DNA of 64,000 nt from Pseudomonas sp. GCEP-101. Lineage in GTDB: Bacteria > Pseudomonadota > Gammaproteobacteria > Pseudomonadales > Pseudomonadaceae. The notes beneath the pieces were generated by a model that was not told the DNA's origin, made no database searches, and saw only the letters and a program-made list of their open reading frames with translations. The position numbers were made by a program, and so were the translations under genes. Below are positions 7,322 through 16,273 of the stretch, in pieces; position 1 is the first letter of the stretch; each line of letters begins with the position of its first letter. The DNA is taken from assembly GCF_025133575.1 (NCBI RefSeq), contig NZ_CP104011.1:6084965-6148964 (forward strand), read 5' to 3'.

Positions 7322-9979
7322 TTAGGCGAGGCTCTTGCTGACCACTTCGTATACATCGCTGGACAGCTCGCCGGACGCCAGGATGCGTTCCAGCTCGGCC
7401 TTCATCAGCGCCTGGCGCGCCGGCGCGTACTTGCGCCAGCGGGTCAGCGGCGTCAGCAGGCGCGAAGCGATCTGCGGGTTGAGCGCGTTGAGGGTGATGA
7501 TCTGGTCGGCCAGGAAGCGGTAGCCGGCGCCATCGGCGCGGTGGAAGTTCACCGCGTTCTGGTTGGCGAAGGCGCCGATCAGCGCGCGGATCTTGTTCGG
7601 GTTCTTCAGCGTGAAGGCCGGGTGGCTCATCAGCGCCTGCACCCGCTCCAGCCCGCCCGGCAGGGTGCAGCCGGCCTGGACGCTGAACCACTGGTCCATC
7701 ACCAGCGGGTCGTCCTTGAAGTAGTCGGCGAACATCGCCAGCGCCTCGGCCTTCTCCTTCTCGAACGAGGAATTGACCAGCACGGCCAGCGCGGTCAGGC
7801 GCTCGGTCATGTTGTCGCAATCCTTGTACTGCTCCTGGCAGGCCGCGAGCACCTCGGCCTTGCCGCTCTGCATCAGGTAGGACAGCGCGATGTTCTGCAG
7901 GCTGCGGCGCGCAATGTGAGTGGCCTCGGCAACGTAGGCGGTCTCGCGGGATTGCTTGCGGTTGGCCTGATAACGCGCCCACAGCTGCTCGTGCAGCGCC
8001 GCGCCGATCTGCTGGCGGGCGAATTCGCGGGCGGCGTGGATGGCCTCGACATCCGCCACGTCGCTGATCTCGGTGAGGTACGCCTCGCTGGGCAGCGAGA
8101 GCATCTCGGCGACCATGGCCTGGTCCAGCCCGGTATCCAGCAACAGGGTGCGGAAAGCGGAGATCAGGCGCTCGTCGAGCGCCAGCTTCTCGCCGCGCTG
8201 GTGCTGGCCGATCAGCTCCTGGAGGACCTGCACGGACAGCTGCTGGCCGGCTTCCCAGCGGTTGAAGCCATCCTCGTCGTGCTGCATGAGGAACATCAGC
8301 TGGTCGCGGTCATACGGGAAGCTCAGCTTCACCGGCGCGGAGAAACCGCGCAGCAGCGAGGGCAGAGGCTTCTCGGCCAGGCCGACGAAGGTGAACGACT
8401 GCTCCGCCTCGGTGACCTGCAGTACGCGGTCGCTGCCGTGGGCGTGCTCTTCGCCCTGCAGGCGCAGCGGCAGCGCGTTGCCCAGCTTGTCGATCAGGCC
8501 CATCTGCACCGGGATGACGAACGGCAGCTTCTCGCTCTGCCCCGGGGTGGCCGGGCAGCTCTGGCGGAAGGTCAGGGTGTAGCTCTGCGCGGCGGCGTCG
8601 AAGCGCTCCTCCACCGCCAGGCGCGGGGTGCCGGACTGGCTGTACCAGCGCTTGAACTGGGTGAGGTCGACGCCGTTGGCGTCTTCCATGGCCTTGACGA
8701 AATCGTCGCAGGTCACGGCCTGGCCGTCATGGCGCTCGAAGTACAGGTCGGTGCCCTTGCGGAAGCCGTCGGCGCCCAGCAGGGTGTGGATCATGCGGAC
8801 CACTTCCGAACCCTTCTCGTAGACGGTCAGGGTGTAGAAGTTGGAAATCTCGATGAAGGAATCCGGGCGCACCGGGTGCGCCATGGGGCCGGCGTCCTCG
8901 GCGAATTGGTTGGTGCGCAGGAAGGCCACGTCCTCGACGCGCTTGACGGTGCGCGAGTTCATGTCGGCGGAGAACTCGCTGTCGCGGAACACCGTGAAGC
9001 CTTCCTTGAGCGACAGCTGGAACCAGTCGCGGCAGGTCACGCGGTTGCCCGACCAGTTGTGGAAGTACTCGTGGGCCACCACGCCTTCGACCCGCTGGTG
9101 CGCGGCGTCGGTCGCGGTCTCGGCCTTGGCCAGCACGCAGCTGGAGTTGAAGATGTTGAGGCCCTTGTTCTCCATGGCGCCCATGTTGAAGTCGTTCACC
9201 GCGACGATCATGAAGATGTCCAGGTCGTACTCGCGGCCGTAGACCTTCTCGTCCCAGCGCATAGAGTTCTTCAGGCTGTCCATGGCGTGCTGGACCTTGT
9301 CGATGTTTTCCGGCTCGACATAGATGCGCAGGGTGACGTCGCGCTCGCTCATGGTGGTGAACTGGTCTTCCACGCACCAGAGATCACCGGCGACCAGGGC
9401 GAACAGGTAGGCCGGCTTCTTGAACGGGTCCTGCCAGGTCGCCCAGTGGCGCCCGCCCTCTTCCGAACCGCTGGCCACCGGGTTGCCGTTGGACAGCAGC
9501 ACCGGGTACTTGTGCTGCTCGGCCGAAAGCGTGGTGGTGAAGCTGCTCATCACGTCCGGACGATCGAGGTAATAGGTGATCTTGCGGAAGCCTTCGGCCT
9601 CGCACTGGGTGCAGAACATCTTGCCGGACTTGTACAGGCCTTCCAGCGCGGTGTTGCTTTCCGGGTGGATGCGCACCGTGCTGTCGACGGTGAAGGTGTT
9701 CGCGGTCGGCTGCAGGGTCAGGTGGTTCTCATCGAGCTGGTACTGGCCGGCTTCGAGGGCCTGGTCATCCAGGGCCACCGACAGCAGCTCCAGCTGCTGT
9801 CCGTCGAGCACCAGCGGCGGCAGGCCGTCGCCGCGCTCGGGGTTGCGGCGCATCACCAGCTGGGCGTGGACCAGGGTGTGGTCCTCGTACAGCTCGAAGG
9901 TCAGGTTGGTCTCGTCGATCAGGTACTCGGGCGCCTGATAATCCTTGAGGTAGATGACTTTCGGTTGCTCGGTACGCAT
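7322..9979 (-). CDS. pepN: Aminopeptidase N (M1 metallopeptidase)
   Basis: 885 residues, the usual length of gamma-proteobacterial PepN. The exopeptidase motif GAMENKG and the zinc site HEYFH (residues 303-307) with the third ligand Glu 18 residues on (Glu326, in SLKEGF) are intact. This cytoplasmic zinc enzyme removes N-terminal residues from peptides during protein turnover. The C-terminal helical domain is complete (ends SSDVYEVVSKSLA). The ATG at 9979 is preceded by an AAGGGG site. The gene is monocistronic, closed by the terminator at 7243-7280. Confidence 0.97.
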   Translation of the reverse strand: MRTEQPKVIYLKDYQAPEYLIDETNLTFELYEDHTLVHAQLVMRRNPERGDGLPPLVLDGQQLELLSVALDDQALEAGQYQLDENHLTLQPTANTFTVDSTVRIHPESNTALEGLYKSGKMFCTQCEAEGFRKITYYLDRPDVMSSFTTTLSAEQHKYPVLLSNGNPVASGSEEGGRHWATWQDPFKKPAYLFALVAGDLWCVEDQFTTMSERDVTLRIYVEPENIDKVQHAMDSLKNSMRWDEKVYGREYDLDIFMIVAVNDFNMGAMENKGLNIFNSSCVLAKAETATDAAHQRVEGVVAHEYFHNWSGNRVTCRDWFQLSLKEGFTVFRDSEFSADMNSRTVKRVEDVAFLRTNQFAEDAGPMAHPVRPDSFIEISNFYTLTVYEKGSEVVRMIHTLLGADGFRKGTDLYFERHDGQAVTCDDFVKAMEDANGVDLTQFKRWYSQSGTPRLAVEERFDAAAQSYTLTFRQSCPATPGQSEKLPFVIPVQMGLIDKLGNALPLRLQGEEHAHGSDRVLQVTEAEQSFTFVGLAEKPLPSLLRGFSAPVKLSFPYDRDQLMFLMQHDEDGFNRWEAGQQLSVQVLQELIGQHQRGEKLALDERLISAFRTLLLDTGLDQAMVAEMLSLPSEAYLTEISDVADVEAIHAAREFARQQIGAALHEQLWARYQANRKQSRETAYVAEATHIARRSLQNIALSYLMQSGKAEVLAACQEQYKDCDNMTERLTALAVLVNSSFEKEKAEALAMFADYFKDDPLVMDQWFSVQAGCTLPGGLERVQALMSHPAFTLKNPNKIRALIGAFANQNAVNFHRADGAGYRFLADQIITLNALNPQIASRLLTPLTRWRKYAPARQALMKAELERILASGELSSDVYEVVSKSLA

Positions 9980-10068
9980 GGCTTTTGGCCCCTTGGAAGG
10001 CGGCAGGCAGGATGGGCCGGCCGGAGGAATACTGACTCTAGCGATTGGGAACGGCGCGGGCGAGTCGC

Positions 10069-10096
10069 AGGACGCATCTATCCGTGGATGCGTCCT
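10069..10096. other. Short intergenic hairpin
   Basis: Perfect 10-bp inverted repeat (AGGACGCATC / GATGCGTCCT) with an 8-nt loop, between pepN and the inverted-repeat element at 10142. There is no T-run, so it is not a typical terminator. The 303-bp intergenic stretch 9980-10282 otherwise holds only that element. Confidence 0.4.
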
Positions 10097-10141
10097 TCTC
10101 TAGATGCGAGCCCTGGGCCGGAAATTCAATGCCGCGTCGAT

Positions 10142-10283
10142 AGAACCTGTTTACGATCTTGCGAGCTAGAGCCGTAGTAGGCGAAAAGTGCCCGAAGAGC
10201 GGAGTTTACGTGCTGTAAATGAGCATCTGAGGGCGCTTTTCAACGCCCTACGGCCGACGCGCAGCAGATCGTAAACAGATTCT
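10142..10283. mobile_element. Putative MITE-like element with terminal inverted repeats
   Basis: About 142 bp bounded by 18-bp terminal inverted repeats (left AGAACCTGTTTACGATCT at 10142-10159; right copy inverted at 10266-10283, one mismatch). Inner segments are also inversely complementary (GCGAAAAGTGCCC on the left against GGGCGCTTTTC on the right), with TTTACGTGCTGTAAA near the centre, so the whole element could fold into one long hairpin. It contains no ORF. The right end abuts and includes the first base of the DUF2797 stop codon (TCA at 10283-10285). A clear target-site duplication was not found. The structure fits a non-autonomous miniature transposable element; identity is inferred. 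Confidence 0.55.
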
Positions 10284-11110
10284 CAGGCGCTGATGGCAAG
10301 CTGGTACGCAGTAAACTTGCGCACGTTGATCACGCCGGTATCGAAGATCAGGTACTGGCCCTTGATACCCTGCAGGGTACCCTCGACCACCGGCGTCTTG
10401 TCCAGATCGAAGCTGGTGATCTTGGCCAGGTAGGCCTCCACCGGATAGCTGATCTCGATGGGGTCCATGTCGATCACCGGCTGGATCGCCTGCAGGCCGA
10501 AGCGCTGCTGCAGCGCGACGATGCCCTCGGCGCAGGCGTCGAAGATCTGCTCGCGCAGCGCCACCAGGTCCAGCGGCTCGGCCTCGCCCTTGAGCAGCGC
10601 GCGCCAGTTGGTGCGGTCGGTGACCTGGCTGCGCAGCAGGTCCTCGACGAAGCCGGACTGCTGGCGGGTCGCCACGCGCATGATCGGCAGCGCCTGGCGT
10701 GCGCCCTGGTCGATCCAGCGGGTCGGCACCTGGGTGGCGCGGGTAATCCCCACCTTCGCTCCCGAGGAATTGGCCAGGTACACCACGTGATCGGTCATGC
10801 AGAAGCGCTCGCCCCACTCCGGCTCGCGGCAGGAGCCTTCCTCGAAGTGGCACTTCTCCGGGCTCATGATGCAGCTGTCGCATTGCGCCAGCTTGGTGAA
10901 GCACGGGTAGCAGTAGCCCTGGGCGAAGCTCTTTTTCGTCTGCCGCCCGCAGTGGCTGCAGAAGATCGAGCCCAGGTATTCCAGGCGCACCGTCTTGCCG
11001 ATCAGCGGGTTGACCGGGACCTGCGCATCACCCAGGCGGAAGGCGTATTGCACGGGGCTTTCAAGGCGCGCCGACATCTTGTCCAGGGCGCCGCGTCCAA
11101 GTTCCTGCAT
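10283..11110 (-). CDS. DUF2797 protein, cysteine-rich with GIY-YIG-like segment
   Basis: 275 residues from the ATG at 11110, which overlaps the stop of the upstream YeaC-like gene (TGATG), a sign of translational coupling; longer upstream reading frames are rejected for that reason. Nine cysteines fall in residues 51-104 (51, 54, 67, 70, 77, 80, 87, 94, 104), arranged as successive CxxC pairs, likely zinc-binding. Next comes DHVVYLANSSGAKVGITR...RWIDQGA, which resembles the GIY-YIG-type motif order seen in related nuclease-like domains. Function is unknown; a nucleic-acid role is inference. The pair is conserved next to pepN in Pseudomonas as I recall it. Confidence 0.8.
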   Translation of the reverse strand: MQELGRGALDKMSARLESPVQYAFRLGDAQVPVNPLIGKTVRLEYLGSIFCSHCGRQTKKSFAQGYCYPCFTKLAQCDSCIMSPEKCHFEEGSCREPEWGERFCMTDHVVYLANSSGAKVGITRATQVPTRWIDQGARQALPIMRVATRQQSGFVEDLLRSQVTDRTNWRALLKGEAEPLDLVALREQIFDACAEGIVALQQRFGLQAIQPVIDMDPIEISYPVEAYLAKITSFDLDKTPVVEGTLQGIKGQYLIFDTGVINVRKFTAYQLAISA

Positions 11111-11370
11111 CAGTGCAGCGAATTGGAGGAGAAGAGGATGTTCGGGATCGGCTCGGCGTGGGACTGGCATTCCTGCGGGCCCATGTAGCCGGTGCGCTGG
11201 TCCTCGGGGAGGTTGTCGATCTCCCAGGCGATCATGGCCTGCAGCGACAGCTCCTTCTGCTCCTGGGACAGCTTGCGGCCGTCGGGCCACTTGCCGATTT
11301 CCACGGCCAGCTTGAGGCTCTCGTAGATCTCGGGGGTGATGTTCTGGATCATTTCGGCGAAGGACGACAT
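11110..11370 (-). CDS. YeaC-like small protein (DUF1315)
   Basis: 86 residues. The sequence (MSSFAEMIQNITPEIYESL..., then ALSLQAMIAWEIDNLPEDQR-like core) fits the DUF1315/YeaC family of short conserved gamma-proteobacterial proteins of unknown function. Its stop overlaps the start of the DUF2797 gene by one base, so the two proteins are likely made in linked amounts. No membrane segment or catalytic motif is present. Confidence 0.8.
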   Translation of the reverse strand: MSSFAEMIQNITPEIYESLKLAVEIGKWPDGRKLSQEQKELSLQAMIAWEIDNLPEDQRTGYMGPQECQSHAEPIPNILFSSNSLH

Positions 11371-11467
11371 GGGCCGGCTCCTGCTGGGGAAAACGAAGCC
11401 GGCATTCTACCGGGCGAACGCCCGGCGCGCACGAACGGCGGTCAATCGGTTCCACAGCCGCCTCCCT

Positions 11468-11544
11468 GTAGGAGCGAGCTTGCTCGCGAACAAGCTCGCC
11501 GGACGCTGCGGCGCTGGGCGGTTCGCGAGCAAGCTCGCTCCTAC
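11468..11544. repeat. REP palindrome pair, copy 2
   Basis: Same structure as the copy at 2990: GTAGGAGCGAGCTTGCTCGC, about 37 bp of spacer, then the inverted copy. It lies immediately downstream of the rhomboid stop codon (11549), where it may also act as a transcript-stabilising hairpin. Confidence 0.85.
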
Positions 11545-11548
11545 AGGT

Positions 11549-12415
11549 TCAGGCCACGCGACGCCGCGCCAGCCACCCGCCGACCAGGCCGCTCAGGCAA
11601 CCCGCCACCAGCCCGCCGACATGGGCGCCGTTGGCGATGGAGCCGAAGCCGAGCAGGTCGATCACGCCCGACAGGCACACCAGCAGCCAGATCAGCATCA
11701 TCCCCACCACGCCCTTGGGCAGGTGGTAGGCTGGGGTCGGCGCCATGCGCTGAAAGATCCAGCAGTGGCCCAGCAAGCCGTAGAGCACGCCGGACAGGCC
11801 GCCGAACAGGCTCGGCCCGCTCCAGCTGTACTGCACCAGGTTCGACACCAGGCCGAAGCCCAGGCTCAGCCCCAGCAGCATCCAGGCGCCCTGGCGGTAT
11901 TCGATGCGCCGGCCCAGCTCCCAGTACCACATGGCGTTCATCGCCAGGTGCAGCCAGCCGAAGTGGATCAACATCGGCGTGAACAACCGCCACCACTGCC
12001 CCTGCGCCAGCGAATCGGACAACGGCTGGAACAGCGCGCGGTCCTCGCCGACCAGCTGGAAATTCTGGAAGGTGAACCAGCGCAGCGTCTCCGGCGACGT
12101 ACCGAGTAGGGTGATCGCGGCCACCACGAAGGTCACCAGCAGCACCGCCGCGGTCATCCGGCTCATCTTCAACTGCTGGACGAAGCCCGGCCCCCGGCGC
12201 TGCGGCTCGGCCTGCAGGGTGAACTGCGGGTCGCCCTGCGGATAACGCTCGTAGAGCGTGCGGACCTGCTCCGCCAATTGCGCGCTGGGCACCCAGAGCA
12301 CCTGCTCGCCGGATTCCTCGCTGACCCGAAAGGGCACGTTCAGCCGCTGCAACAGGGTGACGAACTGCCCCAGGTCCACCGCCGCCGGCAGCCGCATCGC
12401 TTCGATCGCGCTCAC
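11549..12415 (-). CDS. glpG: Rhomboid-family intramembrane serine protease (GlpG-like)
   Basis: 288 residues from a GTG start at 12415 that overlaps the upstream stop as GTGA and has GGAGG 7 nt ahead; starts further upstream would run deep into the neighbour. An N-terminal cytoplasmic domain (residues 1-85, GlpG-type) precedes six membrane segments. The rhomboid active site is complete: His156 and Asn160 in HFGWLHLAMN, nucleophile Ser208 in GLSGVLYG, and His265 in NGAHVGGL. Rhomboids cleave transmembrane segments of partner proteins; the substrate here is unknown. Last gene of the nadK-phosphatase-rhomboid operon. GlpG itself usually sits near glpR/glpE, so the symbol denotes type rather than proven orthology. 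Confidence 0.88.
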   Translation of the reverse strand: MSAIEAMRLPAAVDLGQFVTLLQRLNVPFRVSEESGEQVLWVPSAQLAEQVRTLYERYPQGDPQFTLQAEPQRRGPGFVQQLKMSRMTAAVLLVTFVVAAITLLGTSPETLRWFTFQNFQLVGEDRALFQPLSDSLAQGQWWRLFTPMLIHFGWLHLAMNAMWYWELGRRIEYRQGAWMLLGLSLGFGLVSNLVQYSWSGPSLFGGLSGVLYGLLGHCWIFQRMAPTPAYHLPKGVVGMMLIWLLVCLSGVIDLLGFGSIANGAHVGGLVAGCLSGLVGGWLARRRVA

Positions 12416-13392
12416 TCGTCGCCCTCCGGACGCTTCACATCCACCCACACGAACTTGTTGCGGTCCAACCGCGTTTCATCGTCCAGCCGATAGGCCACGA
12501 GCTTGCCGTACATCACCGCGCTGTAGTCCAGGCAGGCGAGGTTCGGGCGGATCGGCGCCGGGGTGCCGCGGCGCCAGTAATGGCCGACGAACAGCAGCGG
12601 CTCGTCGGCGCCGTAGGTCAGCAGCCGCGACTTCTGCTCGTCGCTCAGGCGTTCGCTGGCCACTTCGTCGGGCAGCGCATCGGGCTGGAACACGATATCG
12701 CCGTAGGTCTCCGGCGCGCGGTCCTCTTCCCAGAACTTGGTGCGGAAGAAGGCGCGGGTGAAGCCGTCGCTGCCGGTCAGGGTCAGCCCATTGGGCAGAC
12801 GCATGTCGGTGCCGCGCAACAGGCGGTCGCAGGCTTGCTGGGCAAAGCTGCCCGGCTCGGCGGTGGCCTTGAGGAAGCCTTCGTCGATGCGACCGTCGGG
12901 GAATTGCCGGCGCAGTGCATCGATCACGTCGTGGTCCCAGCAGGCGTGGACCATGCGGAAGTGCCCGGCATCGATGAACAGCGGCAACTCCTGGAACCAG
13001 CCGAGGAAGTCGCGCCAGTCCGCCGGGTGGCCTTCGAACTGATCCAGCGTCTCCTTGATCAGCCGGGCGTGGCGCGGCGTGTGCTCGCGCACGTACTGGC
13101 GACCGCTGCCCGGCGCGGCAGGCGTCGACCAGCCGAGGGCGTTGAACTCATGGTTGCCCATGATGCACAGCGCCTCGCCGGCGGCGACCATGTCGTGCAC
13201 GCGGTGCAGCGCCTCGCGGATGCGCGGGCCACGGTCGATGATGTCGCCCAGGAACAGCGCCTGGCGCCGCGGATGCCGCCACACTCCGCCCTGGGAGCGA
13301 TAGCCCAGGCGTTCCAGCAGGTGGTCGAGGGTGTGCGCGCAGCCGTGGATGTCGCCGATCAGGTCATAGCCGCGTGCGGGGTCGAGTTCCAT
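12412..13392 (-). CDS. Metallophosphoesterase (calcineurin-like)
   Basis: 326 residues from the ATG at 13392 (TGATG overlap with nadK); a GTG at 13395 would add one residue. The N-terminus carries the metallophosphoesterase signature GDIHGC, then GDIIDRGP and GNHE, which supply the di-metal ligands; a further His lies in FVGHYW. It resembles the diadenosine-tetraphosphatase/PrpE-like branch. The substrate cannot be read from sequence. Sandwiched between nadK and rhomboid with overlapping stops and starts, so almost certainly one operon. Confidence 0.85.
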   Translation of the reverse strand: MELDPARGYDLIGDIHGCAHTLDHLLERLGYRSQGGVWRHPRRQALFLGDIIDRGPRIREALHRVHDMVAAGEALCIMGNHEFNALGWSTPAAPGSGRQYVREHTPRHARLIKETLDQFEGHPADWRDFLGWFQELPLFIDAGHFRMVHACWDHDVIDALRRQFPDGRIDEGFLKATAEPGSFAQQACDRLLRGTDMRLPNGLTLTGSDGFTRAFFRTKFWEEDRAPETYGDIVFQPDALPDEVASERLSDEQKSRLLTYGADEPLLFVGHYWRRGTPAPIRPNLACLDYSAVMYGKLVAYRLDDETRLDRNKFVWVDVKRPEGDE

Positions 13393-14279
13393 CACTCGCT
13401 GCTCCCGAGGCGGCTGCCCCAGCCCAGCTTGGTCCGGCAGACCTCGTAGTAGTTGTGGTCGATGGGGTGGATCAGGCGCAGCTTCTGCGGCTTCTTGCTC
13501 ACCGTGACGGTATCGCCCGGCGCGCAGGTGAAGTGGTTCTGGCCGTCGCAGGACACCTGCGGGTAGATCTGCATGTTCGGCGAGACGACGATCTTCAGCT
13601 CGCTGTTGCCGTCGACCACGATGGGCCGGCTCGACAGCATGTGCGGGTACATCGGCACCACCACGATGGCGTCCAGCTTGGGATGCATGATCGGCCCGCC
13701 GGCGGACAGCGCGTAGGCGGTGGAGCCGGTCGGGGTGGCGACGATCAGGCCGTCGGCCTTCTGGCTGCAGACGAACTGGCCGTCGATGTACAGCTCGAAC
13801 TCGATCATCCGCGTGGACTTGCCGGGGTGCAGCACCACATCGTTCAGCGCGTCACCCTGGCCGATGGATTCGCCGTGGCGGCGTACCAGCGCATCGAGCA
13901 GGAAGCGGCTCTCGACGATGTACTGGCCACCGAGCACTTCGGCGACTTTCGTCTCCAGCTCGTCGGGGCGGATGTCGGTCAGGAAGCCCAGGCTGCCGCG
14001 GTTGATCCCCAGCACCGGCACCTTGTGCCGAGCCAGCGCGCGGGCCGCGCCGAGCATGCTGCCGTCGCCGCCGACCACGATCACCAGGTCGCAGATCTCG
14101 CCCATGATCTTTCGCGAACAGGTCTGCAGGCCATGGCCCGGCAGGACCTCGGCGATGGTGTCCTCGAGGATGACGTGCAGGTGGCGCTCGGTGAGGAATT
14201 TCTTCAGCCGACGGATGGTTTCCAGGACCTGGGTACTGCCCAGGCGGCCGATGATGCCGATATTGCGAAAGGGTTCCAT
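13392..14279 (-). CDS. nadK: NAD kinase
   Basis: 295 residues. The NAD kinase motif GGDGS is at residues 70-74, followed by GINRGSLGFL and the TPTGSTAYALSAGGP nucleotide-binding loop. It phosphorylates NAD to NADP using ATP or polyphosphate and is the only known route to NADP. First gene of a three-gene operon whose members overlap by 1-4 bases. A divergent gene (DUF1853) starts 113 bp away, so both promoters lie in 14280-14392. Confidence 0.97.
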   Translation of the reverse strand: MEPFRNIGIIGRLGSTQVLETIRRLKKFLTERHLHVILEDTIAEVLPGHGLQTCSRKIMGEICDLVIVVGGDGSMLGAARALARHKVPVLGINRGSLGFLTDIRPDELETKVAEVLGGQYIVESRFLLDALVRRHGESIGQGDALNDVVLHPGKSTRMIEFELYIDGQFVCSQKADGLIVATPTGSTAYALSAGGPIMHPKLDAIVVVPMYPHMLSSRPIVVDGNSELKIVVSPNMQIYPQVSCDGQNHFTCAPGDTVTVSKKPQKLRLIHPIDHNYYEVCRTKLGWGSRLGSSE

Positions 14280-14392
14280 GGGACTCCGGACGGCGTTGCG
14301 GGTGCTCGAATGTCGGAATTATGGGCGAAAGGCCGAAGCAGCGGCAAACCGCAGCGTCACCGCAACCGCCGGGCACCGGCTAGGATTCACCC

Positions 14393-15331
14393 ATGACCGA
14401 CTTCACCGCCCTGCTCGATGAACTGCTGATCGACCTGCGCCAGCCGCAGGTTCGCGACCTTGCCTGGACGCTGCTCTCCCCGCCCCTGCTGCAACCTGGG
14501 AGCCCCGCGCTGCGCCATCCGCTGACCGCCAGCCGCTGGTACGCGCAGCCGTCGCTGCTGGCCGATTGGCTGCGCGCCCAGGAGCATTCTCCCGGCGAGT
14601 TGCTGGCCGAGCTCGAATCCGCCCCGCACCAGCGCCTGGGCCGCTATTACGAACGCCTCTGGCAATACGCCCTGCAGCGCGCACCGGACCTGCGCCTGCT
14701 GGCGGCCAACCTGCCGGTGCGCGACAAGGGCCAGACCCTGGGCGAACTGGACCTGCTGCTGGAGGACGACGACGGGCTGCATCACCTGGAACTGGCCATC
14801 AAGCTCTACCTCGGCCCCAGCGAGGACGGCCCCGACTCCTGGCTCGGCCCGGGCGCCGAGGACCATCTGCTGCGCAAGATCGAACATTTCTACCAGCACC
14901 AGTTGCCGCTCTCCTCCACCGCCGAAGGCCTCGCCGTGGTGCGCGAGCACAGCGCGGCGCTGCCCTCACCCGGCCTCTGGCTGGGCGGCTACCTCTTTTA
15001 CGCCTGGCCCACCGCCTGCCCACCGCCCGCCGGCGCCAGCGACAACCACCAGCGTGGCCGCTGGCTGCACCGGCGCGCCTGGCCGGCCTACCAGGCACTG
15101 CAGCCGCAGGGCTGGCAAGTTCTGTCACGCAAGGGTTGGCTGTCTCCCGCCGCCGAAGACGACAGCTGGAGCGCGGAACGCTTCGCCACCTGGCTGGCGC
15201 AACTGCCCGAAGACGGCTTCCCGCAGATGCTGGTGCGGATGGAGTTCCACGCGGGGCGCTGGCGCGAGCAGGAGCGCCTGTTCCTGGTAGGTGACCGCTG
15301 GCCGCGGGTGCACAGCGGCTATTCGCGCTGA
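14393..15331 (+). CDS. DUF1853 family protein, possible PD-(D/E)XK fold
   Basis: 312 residues, the usual family length. An acidic/lysine cluster, GELDLLL (Glu118, Asp120) followed by HHLELAIKLYL (Glu133, Lys137), resembles the core of PD-(D/E)XK nucleases, though the Glu-Lys spacing is E-x3-K rather than E-x-K. Nuclease activity is therefore only a possibility. The gene is divergent from nadK and its 3' end overlaps the convergent desulfhydrase gene by 13 bp. Function is unknown. Confidence 0.8.
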   Translation: MTDFTALLDELLIDLRQPQVRDLAWTLLSPPLLQPGSPALRHPLTASRWYAQPSLLADWLRAQEHSPGELLAELESAPHQRLGRYYERLWQYALQRAPDLRLLAANLPVRDKGQTLGELDLLLEDDDGLHHLELAIKLYLGPSEDGPDSWLGPGAEDHLLRKIEHFYQHQLPLSSTAEGLAVVREHSAALPSPGLWLGGYLFYAWPTACPPPAGASDNHQRGRWLHRRAWPAYQALQPQGWQVLSRKGWLSPAAEDDSWSAERFATWLAQLPEDGFPQMLVRMEFHAGRWREQERLFLVGDRWPRVHSGYSR

Positions 15332-16263
15332 GCGGCCAACGCCTTGAGCCGAGCGCCCAGGGCCCGACGCCCCTGCAAGCCGCCGCTGTGGATCGCGACG
15401 ATGCGCGTACCGCGCGCCAGGCGTCCGGCGGCGACTTCATCGTGCAGCGCGAGCAGTAGCTTGCCGGTGTACAACGGCTCCAGCGGCACGCCGCCCGCGG
15501 CCTCGGTGGCGAGGATGAAACGCGCCAGCGTCGCGTCGACCCTGGCGAAGCCGCCACGGCTGGCGTCGATCAGGCGATAACCGGCGTCGGCGACACCGGC
15601 TTCGTGCAACAGCTCAGGCACCTGGGATTCGACGCCGTGCCCGGGCGGCACCGCCAGGGCGCCGATCACCGGATGCGCACCGCGCTCGCCCAGCACCAGG
15701 CCGGCCAGGGTCGTGCCGGTGCCGCAGGCGACCCAGAGCTGCTGGTAATCGCCCCAGCCGAGATCGCCGAGCCGCTGGCGAACCTGCGCCACCAACGACG
15801 AGCAGCCCCGCGCGCCGGGCAACCCGCCGCCGCCCTCGCCGACCGCCAGCAGGCGGGGATAGCGCGCGCGCCAGGGCTCCCAGAAATCGGCGTCATGACG
15901 CCGGCGATAGCCGCCATAGCCGAGCCAGTGGAGGTGCATACCGAACTGACGCAGGTCGCGGATCGTGGGGTTGTCCTGTTCGTCCCCGCGCAGCAAGCCG
16001 ACGGTTTCGAAGCCGAACCGCGCGCCGGCAGCCGCCACCGCGTGAAGGTGATTGGAATGGGCGCCGCCCAGGGTCATCACGCCCTTCAGCCCAAGATCGG
16101 CGGCCTGTCGGAGGTAGGGCGCGAGCTTGAACCACTTGTTGCCCGAAACGAGCGCATCCACCTGGTCCAGGCGCAACAGCGCCAGCTCGACGCCGGCGCG
16201 GTCGAGCCATTCCAGGTGAAGGCGGTGCAGCGGTGCGTCGGGGCGCCAGTCGGGAAACTGCAA
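15319..16263 (-). CDS. PLP-dependent D-cysteine desulfhydrase / ACC deaminase family
   Basis: About 314 residues if translation starts at the TTG at 16263, just inside the spacer after the upstream gene; no ATG or GTG is available near there and longer starts run deep into the neighbour. The PLP lysine lies in SGNKWFKL, followed by LGGAHSNHLHA (phosphate/substrate loop) and a glycine-rich cofactor loop CGTGTTLAGLVLGE. The family includes ACC deaminase and D-cysteine desulfhydrase; active-site differences cannot be resolved by eye, and in Pseudomonas chromosomes the desulfhydrase role is more usual. The TTG start is the least certain part of the call. Confidence 0.8.
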   Translation of the reverse strand: MQFPDWRPDAPLHRLHLEWLDRAGVELALLRLDQVDALVSGNKWFKLAPYLRQAADLGLKGVMTLGGAHSNHLHAVAAAGARFGFETVGLLRGDEQDNPTIRDLRQFGMHLHWLGYGGYRRRHDADFWEPWRARYPRLLAVGEGGGGLPGARGCSSLVAQVRQRLGDLGWGDYQQLWVACGTGTTLAGLVLGERGAHPVIGALAVPPGHGVESQVPELLHEAGVADAGYRLIDASRGGFARVDATLARFILATEAAGGVPLEPLYTGKLLLALHDEVAAGRLARGTRIVAIHSGGLQGRRALGARLKALAAQRE

Positions 16264-16273
16264 GGCGCCCCGG

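Noticed and set aside
7541..10177. 878-codon open frame opposite pepN
   Set aside because: Mirror of the pepN coding frame, lacking motifs; the same reasoning applies to similar long frames opposite fimV, leuC and the GGDEF-EAL gene.
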